Assembly: GCA_018883485.1 (NCBI GenBank)
Contig: VEQB01000156.1
Coordinates: 1-5,854, forward strand
From: Bacteroidota bacterium
GTDB taxonomy: Bacteria; Bacteroidota; Bacteroidia; UKL13-3
Direction of reading: 5' to 3'
Length of the DNA stretch: 5,854 nt
In this document: positions 1 to 5,721 of the stretch, piece after piece
How positions within the stretch are numbered: the stretch's first letter is position 1
Layout of the letters: each line of letters begins with the position of its first letter
Notes under the pieces: model-generated
Databases searched by the model: none
Told to the model about the DNA's origin: nothing
Seen by the model: the letters and a program-made list of their open reading frames with translations, nothing else
Made by a program: the position numbers and the translations under genes

Positions 1-97
1 GCTTACGAGTTATCATAATGCCCAAATGGTGGGGAAAGTCTTCTTGCCCCAACAACTCGGTAAACGCCTTTTCGAATTTTTCTTCGGTGAATTTCAT
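1..97 (-). CDS. hsdR: Type I restriction endonuclease subunit R, N-terminus (partial, runs off the left edge)
   Basis: The minus strand opens with ATG at 97-95 and stays open for 32 codons to the window edge. It begins MKFTEEKFEKAF and continues with ELLGQEDFPHHLG, which I recognise as the usual N-terminus of Bacteroidota HsdR proteins. HsdR is the ATP-dependent translocase and nuclease subunit that joins the HsdM/HsdS methyltransferase to cut unmethylated DNA. Only this short leader is visible, so the nuclease and helicase motifs cannot be checked. It is the last gene of the hsd operon and is separated from hsdS by an AlbA_2 gene. Its ATG overlaps the stop of a 57-codon ORF in an ATGA arrangement. 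A decayed second copy of this same 5' end lies at 1761-1895. Identification rests on the N-terminal text and the operon context. Confidence 0.85.
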   Translation of the reverse strand, partial: MKFTEEKFEKAFTELLGQEDFPHHLGIMITRK

Positions 98-267
98 TTA
101 ATAGGCATTTTAAGAAGATTAAAACCACTTTCCGAATTCGAGTTAAATAAAAAATCTATGAATATCAATGCTTTAGGAGCTATTTTAAATTTGTTTACAA
201 ATAACATGCACGAATGTTTTTTGGGCTTACTGTTAAATAAAATGTGGCTGATTTTCAATGCTTTCAT
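94..267 (-). CDS. Possible 57-residue basic protein overlapping the hsdR start
   Basis: An ATG at 267-265 opens a frame of 57 codons ending in TGA at 96-94. The stop overlaps the hsdR start in an ATGA tetranucleotide, the usual geometry of translational coupling. The peptide begins MKALKISHILFNSK, is rich in lysine (10 Lys against 1 Asp and 1 Glu), and has a hydrophobic stretch near residues 33-41 (KALIFIDFL). I do not recognise a family. It starts 29 bases after the AlbA_2 gene ends, so it would be transcribed with the operon. Against it: the region is AT-rich, no ribosome binding site is visible, the antisense strand is also open here, and chance ORFs of this size occur. The overlap is the main argument that it is real, either as a peptide or as a coupling leader that delivers ribosomes to hsdR. 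Confidence 0.3.
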   Translation of the reverse strand: MKALKISHILFNSKPKKHSCMLFVNKFKIAPKALIFIDFLFNSNSESGFNLLKMPIK

Positions 268-296
268 ATTTGTTTCCGTTTTCTAATTAAATAAAC

Positions 297-1757
297 TTAT
301 GCCCAATATGGCACATACAAACTGAATTTTTTCGATTCGCTTTCTGGGTCTTTTGATTTTATTTTTCCGATATCAATTGCCTCTTTTATCAATTTTGAGA
401 TTTGAGCAGCTTGCTTATCGTGCATACCAAATCGCTTTCTTAGCGAAGTATTATTAAATCCTCCGTTTCCATAATACTCTACAATACTGTGCTGATAACA
501 AGCTTCTATTCGCTCTTCATTGGACATTTCTGCAAACTTGCGGGGTGCGTACATAGTAACCTTGAAAGCATTTTCTGTTTCTTCAAATTTCAAGGGTGGC
601 AAACCAAAAAGCTCAATTGCAATAACAGCTTTCTCAAATCCTGAACCTCGTTCCTCGCAAATATTATATCTACGGAAAGCGGAAGCTAAAATTTCGTTTC
701 TGGACTCGGGAGTTGTTCTAATTAAGCGATCTAATTTTTTGCTTGGAAGTAATTTGCCAGGATTTGTAAACTCAATACGGTCTTCAAATATTTCAATCAT
801 TGGTCCAGTGCCACGTATGGTAAAATCCTGATGAATTAAAATATTAGCAATTAACTCTCTCAAAGCTATTTCAGGATAAACATTGGTTTCTTGACGTAAC
901 GAATTTTTTATGACTTCACTTCCGGGAAGTAAACCTTTTACAAATTGTATCAAACCCTCAAATCCAATGGCATATCCCTTTGTGCCCGGGTATTCTTTGC
1001 TGCCAGCTGCTTTGTTCTTCCCTTCATATTTTATTAAGCGTACCACTTTACGGCTCAATCCATCAAATTTTGTTAAGTCTTTTGCTGCTGCAATGGCTCC
1101 AAAATTGGTAATGTAGTAGCCTTTGCCATCTACATCTACAATCATTTTCTCTTCTTCCATCCACTTAACGATTTCAGGAATATTGCTTGGTACCGGTTTT
1201 TTGAGCAACTCTAAAATCTTATCGTACTCCAACAGCGTTATAACTTCTACTTCGTTCAATAGCTTTGAAGCGTGTAATTCTTCCCACGTAGGCGATTTAC
1301 TGTTGAGCATTAATGCTCCTATTTCCTGCCGTGATGCCTTTCGGGTAGTTCCACCACTTCTAATATAGCTATCTTCTATGGTTTTGCTTTTTAAATGAAC
1401 AGGCTTTATGGCACTCTCTTTTATATACACAAACAGCAATTCTTCGCCTCTAAATGTTTCAATGCTGTGGTCAATGCTCACCAATGGTTCCACGCCATCA
1501 CGGCATAGAGAAGCCAAACGTTCTACAATACTATTAGCATCTGCTTTGGTAATGCCCTGTATCTTACCTGTTTTGTCATCTACGCCAAAAGCTAAAAAAC
1601 CCCCACCAGGTAAATTGGCAAATGCAGCAACGTGCTTACACAGCTTATCATTATTGGGCGAAAGAGTAATTTTCCAATCTATTTCATTGAGTTCGCTGGG
1701 TATTTTTCCCAAGGACTTATCTAAGTATGCAAAGGCTTTTGTTATCCAAGTTTTCAT
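297..1757 (-). CDS. Schlafen AlbA_2 domain / GHKL ATPase protein (restriction-linked putative DNA-binding protein)
   Basis: This is a 486-residue protein. Residues about 15-150 match the Schlafen AlbA_2 domain: ELNEIDWK at 22-29, AAFANLPGGGFLAFGVDD at 44-61 and YIRSGGTTRKAS at 131-142. Residues about 290-405 resemble the GHKL-type ATPase module found in the 'RecG C-terminal-like' transcriptional regulators: ALRELIANILIHQDF at 298-312, the NPG turn at 332-334 and EERGSGFEKA at 368-377. The last 75 residues look like a winged-helix domain. The length and domain order are normal for the family. Members bind nucleic acid and often sit in or beside type I restriction operons; their molecular job there is not settled. 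The gene lies between hsdS and hsdR and has no promoter that I can see. The start is the only ATG after an in-frame upstream stop; it overlaps the TAA that ends the decayed hsdR frame (TAATG). A role in defence or in control of restriction is inference. Confidence 0.85.
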   Translation of the reverse strand: MKTWITKAFAYLDKSLGKIPSELNEIDWKITLSPNNDKLCKHVAAFANLPGGGFLAFGVDDKTGKIQGITKADANSIVERLASLCRDGVEPLVSIDHSIETFRGEELLFVYIKESAIKPVHLKSKTIEDSYIRSGGTTRKASRQEIGALMLNSKSPTWEELHASKLLNEVEVITLLEYDKILELLKKPVPSNIPEIVKWMEEEKMIVDVDGKGYYITNFGAIAAAKDLTKFDGLSRKVVRLIKYEGKNKAAGSKEYPGTKGYAIGFEGLIQFVKGLLPGSEVIKNSLRQETNVYPEIALRELIANILIHQDFTIRGTGPMIEIFEDRIEFTNPGKLLPSKKLDRLIRTTPESRNEILASAFRRYNICEERGSGFEKAVIAIELFGLPPLKFEETENAFKVTMYAPRKFAEMSNEERIEACYQHSIVEYYGNGGFNNTSLRKRFGMHDKQAAQISKLIKEAIDIGKIKSKDPESESKKFSLYVPYWA

Positions 1758-1760
1758 TAT

Positions 1761-1895
1761 GTGATCAAATTTAATTCTCCAACTAACACTTCGTCTGGCT
1801 TACAAGTTATAGGAATTCTCAAGTGATGAGAAAAGTCCTCCTGCCCCAACAACTCAGAAAAAAGCCCTTTCTAATTTTTCTTCAGTGAATTTCAT
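1761..1895 (-). pseudogene. hsdR: Decayed 5' fragment of a second hsdR copy
   Basis: From ATG 1895-1893 the minus strand reads MKFTEEKLERAFF and then stops. Removing one base from a T-run near 1859-1863 restores ELLGQEDFSHHL, followed by IPITCKPDEVLVGEL, which fits the HsdR N-terminus for about 40 residues. Over the first 97 bases it aligns with the intact hsdR start at 97-1 at about 80% identity by hand count. Many of the differences are silent (CAA/CAG, GAA/GAG, CAC/CAT, CAT/CAC). This copy lies 2 bases after the end of the hsdS frame, the expected place for hsdR in a compact M-S-R operon. It has a frameshift and no downstream body, since the AlbA_2 gene begins at 1757. It is best read as the leftover of the original or a donor hsdR after recombination. 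It could still serve as untranslated leader for the AlbA_2 gene. Confidence 0.8.
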
Positions 1896-1897
1896 TT

Positions 1898-2113
1898 CTA
1901 ATTTTCTATTGTCGCTAATTTGGAAAGAAGCAAATTTTTCATTTTTTGAAGAATAATATTCTCTCCTGAAACTGTTATCATATTTGCAGAAATGCTTTCT
2001 AAAATTTTAAATGCTTTTTCTTGAACAACTTCATTTGCCATCAGAACTTTTAATGCCTTCATATCTTTGTCGCTTAAATGTGCTACAGTTGTCCCTTCTA
2101 TTGTGCTTTCCAA
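1898..2113 (-). CDS. hsdS: C-terminal part of HsdS specificity subunit, in the -1 frame
   Basis: This 71-codon frame carries the missing end of HsdS. After a nominal TTG start it reads ESTIEGTTVAHLSDKDMKAL and later KNLLLSKLATIEN. That is the usual close of the second target recognition domain followed by the distal conserved coiled-coil helix that packs against the central helix and docks an HsdM. The frame is open back to an in-frame stop near 2164, overlapping the end of the upstream hsdS frame. Joined by a -1 shift at 2116-2122, the two parts give a normal 400-residue HsdS. Independent translation from TTG seems unlikely, since no complete domain would result. The frame ends with TAG at 1900-1898, two bases before the decayed hsdR start. 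It is either the second half of a mutated gene or the product of frameshifting. Confidence 0.8.
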   Translation of the reverse strand: MESTIEGTTVAHLSDKDMKALKVLMANEVVQEKAFKILESISANMITVSGENIILQKMKNLLLSKLATIEN

Positions 2114-3099
2114 TTCTTTAAAGGTGTGTAAATTGAAAAATACAATTGTAATAAAGCAACGTTATTTCCTTTGTCATTTCTTAGTCTAACTATTCGTTGA
2201 TTTTGATATGCCTTGCCGCCAAACCATAAACTAATATGAAAAATACCATCCATTCCTATTAGAATATCTCCATTCTTGATTAAATATTTCTCGTCAACAT
2301 TTTCATTTGTAAAGGTTTCAGAAACATTGGAAAGAATATCTCTTATTCTAATTAAAGGTTTTAGTGTTTCATCCTGACAAAACAATTCAGAATTAAATGG
2401 AAATCCATAAGTAACACTTGATACTTCAAAAATTGATTTGTTTTCCCACCCCAACGGAATATCCTTTTGCAATTCTTCATTCCAAACCATTTCCCCACCA
2501 TTACTTTTATAGGGCTTTCCGTTTTCATCTGGAAATTCAAACTCCACAAACCATTCCCTATAAATCGCCTGTGCGGTTTCTTCCAGTTTTTGGATAAGTT
2601 GTTGGTTAAGGGCTATGCGGTTTTGGATGGTGTTGTATTCTTTTACGATTTCTCTTTGTTTGTCTATGTGGGGAACTGGCAGAAGAGTGTTGCACATTTC
2701 TTCCCAATCAAAAATTTCTCTTGCACTGCCGTGACTTTTAAACCGTGCATAGCGGTCAAATTCAGGTCTGCGAAACCACATCATTAAATATTCAGGGTCA
2801 AGTTCGTTAGTATCTTTTACTTCAAAAGGAATATATGCTTGTGAAATCAGGGCTTTGTCAAAATCACCGAAATGAGCAATAGTAATTTTATCGCCATTTC
2901 TCGAAGTTACAGGGCCATAAGCAAATTGATTTCTTTCAATGATTCTGTAAGTTGACATGTCCGTTCCGATTGTGTTGGCAATAGATGGGATAAACTTTTT
3001 TTGAATACTCAAACCCATTAATGGTAAATCCCCCAAATCATTATTTCGCCCTATAATAGGTTGAATGTATTTGCCCAAAGGTTTATAAATTGATTTCAT
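2098..3099 (-). CDS. hsdS: Type I restriction-modification specificity subunit S, truncated by a frameshift
   Basis: HsdS determines which DNA sequence the complex methylates and cuts. This frame gives 333 residues. Residues 1 to about 142 form target recognition domain 1. Residues 142-190 form the conserved central helix, including PHIDKQREIVKEYNTIQNR and the REWFVEFEFP segment at 181-190. Target recognition domain 2 starts with the PLGWE motif at 215-219 and runs to the end. The normal distal helix is missing here and is encoded in the next frame (2113-1898). The last five residues, NWKAQ, are out-of-frame text after Lys328. Family members are usually about 400 residues, so the protein lacks about 70. 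The start ATG lies inside hsdM and overlaps it by 17 bases, which implies translational coupling. Unless the frame is restored, target recognition domain 2 could not dock its HsdM properly, although shortened HsdS proteins that dimerise are known in other systems. Confidence 0.9.
   Translation of the reverse strand: MKSIYKPLGKYIQPIIGRNNDLGDLPLMGLSIQKKFIPSIANTIGTDMSTYRIIERNQFAYGPVTSRNGDKITIAHFGDFDKALISQAYIPFEVKDTNELDPEYLMMWFRRPEFDRYARFKSHGSAREIFDWEEMCNTLLPVPHIDKQREIVKEYNTIQNRIALNQQLIQKLEETAQAIYREWFVEFEFPDENGKPYKSNGGEMVWNEELQKDIPLGWENKSIFEVSSVTYGFPFNSELFCQDETLKPLIRIRDILSNVSETFTNENVDEKYLIKNGDILIGMDGIFHISLWFGGKAYQNQRIVRLRNDKGNNVALLQLYFSIYTPLKNWKAQ
2116..2122 (-). other. TTTAAAG heptamer at the hsdS frame break
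   Basis: On the minus strand the hsdS reading frame passes T TTA AAG, which has the X XXY YYZ form of a -1 slippery site. Slipping there would turn frame-0 ...L-K-N-W into ...L-K-E-L-E-S-T, exactly the conserved HsdS continuation. A stop (TAG, 2100-2098) follows five codons later in frame 0. I see no strong downstream hairpin or upstream Shine-Dalgarno-like stimulator, so a plain one-base deletion in what was once AAAA is equally or more likely. Confidence 0.45.
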
Positions 3100-4699
3100 A
3101 ACCCAATTCTTTAAATACGGTTAATAAATCATTTTTTGAAGCGGCTTCGGCTTTTAGCAAGTCTGCAAATTCGCCTTTTAGCGTTAGCATTTTTTCGTCA
3201 AAGTCAATATTCTCATCTCTGTTTACAAATTCAATGTATTTGCTCGGCACCAATGAAAAATCTTTTTTCTCTACTTCTTCCAACTTTGCCGAATAGCAAA
3301 ATTCAGGAATGTCTTCAATTTTTTTAGTTTGCCATTGGTGGTAAGTGCTTGTTACCTTTTTTATATCATCATCAGAAAACTGTGTGTATTTCTTTTCAAA
3401 AGGTTCGCCCAATTGTCGCAAATCCATAAACAAAATTTCTTTTTCACGGTCACGGAAGTTGCGGGTTTCGTCTCCAATTTTTTTGCTTTGTGCTTTTTTG
3501 TTTTTGTTTACAATCCAAAGCGTAACACTTATGTCTGTGGTGTAAAACAAATTTCGTGGCAATACCAAAATGGCTTCCACCAAATTATTTTCAATCAGTT
3601 TTCTGCGTATTTTATATTCTTCGCCACCGCCACTCAATGCTCCATTTGCCAATATAAAACCTGCAATGCCATTGTCGGAAAGTTTAGAAACCATATTTAA
3701 AATCCAACCATAATTAGCGTTGCTTTTGGGTGGCACATCATAACCTCTCCAACGTGGGTCGTCTTTCAATTCAGACTCGGCACGCCAATCTTTTTGGTTA
3801 AAAGGTGGATTAGCCATTATGTAATCGGCTTTCAAGTCTTTGTGTTGGTCGTCTGCAAAGGTGTCGGCAGCTTTTTCGCCTAAGTTTCCACTAATGCCCC
3901 TTATGGCAAGGTTCATCTTTGCCAGTTTGTAAGTGGTGTTGGTATATTCTTGTCCGTAAATAGAAATTTCCTTTTTGTTGCCGTGGTGTGCTTCAATAAA
4001 TTTAATGGATTGAACAAACATACCACCCGAACCACAAGCAGGGTCATAGATAATTCCCTTGTAAGGTTCAATCATTTCCGCAATCAGGTTTACAATGCTT
4101 TTAGGTGTGTAAAATTCTCCTTTGCCTTTTCCTTCAGCTAATGCAAATTTGGAAAGGAAGTATTCATACACTTTCCCCACAACATCTTGCTTCGGGTCTT
4201 TGGTGGTCTCAATGTCGTTTATGGTATCGAGCAAAGAAGCCAGTTTGGTTACATCTAAACCCAAGCGAGAAAAGTAATTGTCAGGCAATGCACCTTTCAA
4301 AGCTTTGTTGTTTTTCTCAATGGTGTGCAAGGCGGTGTCAATGAGTAATGCAATATCATTTTGTTTGGCTCTTTTTATCAGATAACTCCAACGGCTTGTT
4401 TCTTCTAAGAAAAACACATTGTTCATATTGTAGAACTCAGGCATTTCAAGGTACTTGTCTTTGCCTTCGGCAATCAGTTTCGCTCTGTGTTCTTCAAACT
4501 TGTCGCTGGCAAACTTTAAGAAAATTAGTCCTAATACAACGTGTTTGTATTCGGCTGGCTCAACGCTTCCTCTCAGTTTATTTGCCGCTTCCCAAAGGGT
4601 AACTTCAATTACTTTTTCTTTTATTTGCTCACGCTTAGTTTTGCTTTTCAAAGGTGTTTGCGAAGCTCCGATGTCGCTTTCTTTTTTCTGTTTTGCCAT
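3083..4699 (-). CDS. hsdM: Type I restriction-modification DNA methyltransferase subunit M
   Basis: This 538-residue protein has the full HsdM layout and appears intact. The N-terminal helical HsdM domain covers about residues 30-170, with LWEAANKLRGSVEPAEYKHV at 35-54. The N6-adenine methyltransferase domain follows. GEFYTPKSIVNLI (194-206) leads into the S-adenosylmethionine-binding motif DPACGSGG at 219-226, and the catalytic NPPF motif is at 297-300. The C-terminal tail would contact HsdS. With two HsdM and one HsdS it methylates adenines in the recognition sequence and protects host DNA; with HsdR added the complex restricts foreign DNA. It follows the XRE gene by 36 bases and overlaps hsdS by 17 bases, so the genes are probably one transcript. 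The ATG at 4699 is chosen because the lysine-rich leader MAKQKKESD and the start of the HsdM domain follow directly. Confidence 0.97.
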   Translation of the reverse strand: MAKQKKESDIGASQTPLKSKTKREQIKEKVIEVTLWEAANKLRGSVEPAEYKHVVLGLIFLKFASDKFEEHRAKLIAEGKDKYLEMPEFYNMNNVFFLEETSRWSYLIKRAKQNDIALLIDTALHTIEKNNKALKGALPDNYFSRLGLDVTKLASLLDTINDIETTKDPKQDVVGKVYEYFLSKFALAEGKGKGEFYTPKSIVNLIAEMIEPYKGIIYDPACGSGGMFVQSIKFIEAHHGNKKEISIYGQEYTNTTYKLAKMNLAIRGISGNLGEKAADTFADDQHKDLKADYIMANPPFNQKDWRAESELKDDPRWRGYDVPPKSNANYGWILNMVSKLSDNGIAGFILANGALSGGGEEYKIRRKLIENNLVEAILVLPRNLFYTTDISVTLWIVNKNKKAQSKKIGDETRNFRDREKEILFMDLRQLGEPFEKKYTQFSDDDIKKVTSTYHQWQTKKIEDIPEFCYSAKLEEVEKKDFSLVPSKYIEFVNRDENIDFDEKMLTLKGEFADLLKAEAASKNDLLTVFKELGYEINL

Positions 4700-4735
4700 T
4701 GGATATTTTTATTTCTAGTTTATTTACAGTCTTAA

Positions 4736-5041
4736 TTATTTGTTTTTCAATTCGGAAATCTTTTTAATCGCTTCATTGAAAAATGGTTCCTTCCCAAATT
4801 GCTCATCAATCCTCTGATTCAATAACTGTATTTGCATTTCCTTGTAGTCCAAATCAAATAATTCTGACAAGCCATTCAGCATGTGTGATTGAAGTTGTCT
4901 TTCTCCATTTTCAATTTTGCTAAGCATCGAAATGTCAATCCCTAATTTATCAGCAACAATTTTCAAAGAATACTTCTTCTCTTTGCGCAAATCATGAATA
5001 TACGTTCCAAACTCAATCGGCTTTTCCATTTCTATTATCAT
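4736..5041 (-). CDS. XRE-family helix-turn-helix regulator of the hsd operon
   Basis: This 101-residue protein has a cro/C1-type helix-turn-helix at about residues 11-66. It contains LRKEKKYSLKIVADKLGI at 18-35 and the recognition helix with SMLSKIENGERQL at 38-50. A charged, probably helical tail (67-101) may dimerise. It sits directly upstream of hsdM, separated by 36 bases, and is the first gene after the promoter at 5070-5101. An 18-base inverted repeat 15 bases upstream of its start overlaps the -7 element, which fits a repressor acting on its own operon, as control proteins of restriction systems often do. ATG 5041 is used; a second in-frame ATG four codons later is also possible. Neither has a clear ribosome binding site. 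The DNA-binding fold is well supported; the target is inferred from position. Confidence 0.9.
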   Translation of the reverse strand: MIIEMEKPIEFGTYIHDLRKEKKYSLKIVADKLGIDISMLSKIENGERQLQSHMLNGLSELFDLDYKEMQIQLLNQRIDEQFGKEPFFNEAIKKISELKNK

Positions 5042-5055
5042 TAGAATCTTTAAAA

Positions 5056-5073
5056 TTTGACAAACTTGTCAAA
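5056..5073. promoter_or_regulatory. Inverted-repeat operator of the XRE/hsd operon
   Basis: TTTGACAA, a 2-base spacer (AC) and TTGTCAAA form a perfect 8-base inverted repeat. It begins 15 bases upstream of the XRE start codon and covers the downstream half of the -7 element. The symmetric form suits a dimeric XRE repressor. Binding by the adjacent XRE protein is inferred from position. Confidence 0.7.
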
Positions 5074-5101
5074 AATAGGGAAATAATATCGTTTCCTCAA
5101 A
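5070..5101 (-). promoter_or_regulatory. Bacteroidetes-type promoter for the XRE-hsdMS operon
   Basis: On the minus strand TTTG (5101-5098), 20 bases and TATTTTTG (5077-5070) match the Bacteroidetes sigma-ABfr consensus TTTG / N19-20 / TAnnTTTG. Transcription would start near 5065-5063, leaving a leader of about 22-25 bases before the XRE start. The -7 element shares four bases with the operator. Confidence 0.7.
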
Positions 5102-5110
5102 CCAGTAATT

Positions 5111-5120
5111 GAAAATTTTC
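5111..5120. other. Small AT-rich palindrome upstream of the promoter
   Basis: GAAAATTTTC is a perfect 10-base palindrome lying 10 bases upstream of the -33 element. It does not resemble the TTTGACAA operator arms. It could be an UP-like element or a chance AT-rich palindrome. Confidence 0.15.
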
Positions 5121-5161
5121 TGCCATTTAAGGTCAAAAGTAGTAATACTGCGGAACCACGT

Positions 5162-5199
5162 AATAAAAAAGAAAGTCCCACGGAAAACCGCAGGACTTT
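5162..5199 (-). terminator. Intrinsic terminator of the ATPase-like fragment
   Basis: Read on the minus strand, AAAGTCCTGCGG, loop TTTT and CCGTGGGACTTT form a 12-base-pair stem (5199-5172), followed by CTTTTTTATT. Two of the pairs are G-U wobbles. On the plus strand the same positions are C/A mismatches and the stem is preceded, not followed, by the T-rich side. The element therefore acts on minus-strand transcripts. It lies 56 bases after the stop at 5257-5255 and insulates the hsd promoter from upstream transcription. Confidence 0.85.
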
Positions 5200-5227
5200 T
5201 ACCAGAAAAGGGGGGCTTAAACTGGTA
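5200..5227 (-). other. Second stem-loop directly before the terminator
   Basis: TACCAG and CTGGTA pair over 6 bases around a 16-base loop. On the minus-strand RNA the loop holds CCCCCCUUUU. The stem abuts the terminator hairpin with no gap, so the transcript would carry two stacked hairpins. Its function is unknown; it may be a processing or stability element or chance. Confidence 0.3.
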
Positions 5228-5254
5228 GTTTCGTAGTAAAAACTCCGAATATTC

Positions 5255-5629
5255 TTAGAAAGGCAAGGAAACTAGGCAGTATTCTAGCGCATTGGAGGGG
5301 TTTTTCTCAATGATTCCATTGTCACGCATGAATTTTATATATGTTCTGGCGGTTCGTTCCTTTACATCCGTACTTTCCATAATGGCCTTGATTAAATTTT
5401 GGTTACTGATGTAAACACGGTTCTTGAAAATTTCGCTTGCCACATCTTTGAGCTCAATGGTTTTTCTTGTATCGGAATCTTCCTTGCTTTTTTCTCCAAG
5501 GAAAACATGTCGGCCTTCTGTTTTACTCCAACCAAATTGCATCATTGGCACATCCAATGGTGAACCATCTCTTACTTTTAGTGCTTTTACTACACTGCAA
5601 TTGTTATTGTCATCTTTTTCAATCAGCAA
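5255..5629 (-). pseudogene. C-terminal fragment of a probable AAA/RecA-like (RepA-type) ATPase
   Basis: The frame reads as the interior and end of a larger protein. It opens with LIEKDDNNNCSVVKALKVRD and then has DVPMMQFGWSKTEGRHVF at 26-43; it ends with a winged-helix-like segment, ISNQNLIKAIMESTDVKE then RTARTYIKFMRDNGII, at about 74-107. I associate this with the tail of ATPases related to RepA helicases on Bacteroidota mobile elements, but the Walker region that would prove it is absent, so the name is tentative. The nominal start is TTG at 5629; the frame is open only to an in-frame TGA at 5641-5639. Upstream sequence is the arfB promoter region, so the 5' part is lost, not merely frameshifted nearby. 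The 3' end is intact and followed by a strong terminator. It is probably a scar of the element that carried the island. Confidence 0.6.
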
Positions 5630-5688
5630 AATACCTGCTCATTGGTTCAGACCAAAGCTATAGCGAGCGCTAAAAATCCTTGGTGTAC

Positions 5689-5717
5689 TTTGTGTTAAAA
5701 TTTCTTCCCTACCTTTG
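5689..5717 (+). promoter_or_regulatory. Bacteroidetes-type promoter of arfB
   Basis: TTTG (5689-5692), 17 bases and TACCTTTG (5710-5717) fit the -33/-7 consensus with slightly short spacing. The -7 element ends 4 bases before the ATG at 5722, so transcription would start at or next to the start codon. That predicts a leaderless or nearly leaderless mRNA. Confidence 0.55.
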
Positions 5718-5721
5718 CCAC

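Noticed and set aside
26..286. Open frame of 86 codons on the plus strand
   Set aside because: It runs antisense through the hsdR start and the following gap, ends without any recognisable product text and opposes the whole operon.
2110..3115. Perfect 13-base direct repeat CCAATTCTTTAAA at 2110-2122 and 3103-3115, bracketing most of hsdS
   Set aside because: Both copies lie in coding text (F-K-E-L in hsdM, and the hsdS frame-break site). A chance 13-base match is not improbable in AT-rich sequence of this length. No sign of a deletion or exchange product is visible.
3136..4735. Many plus-strand open frames opposite hsdM
   Set aside because: They are antisense shadows of a well-conserved methyltransferase gene and none shows domain-like text.
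5641..5660. TTGGT-TCAG-ACCAA hairpin as a tRNA T-arm or attachment remnant
   Set aside because: No acceptor, D or anticodon arm can be drawn around it, and the loop is only four bases, so it is not a tRNA piece.
5661..5672. TAGCG-AG-CGCTA inverted repeat upstream of arfB as an attachment site or operator
   Set aside because: The arms are only 5 bases, no second copy exists in the window, and it sits in the region of the supposed island junction without further support.
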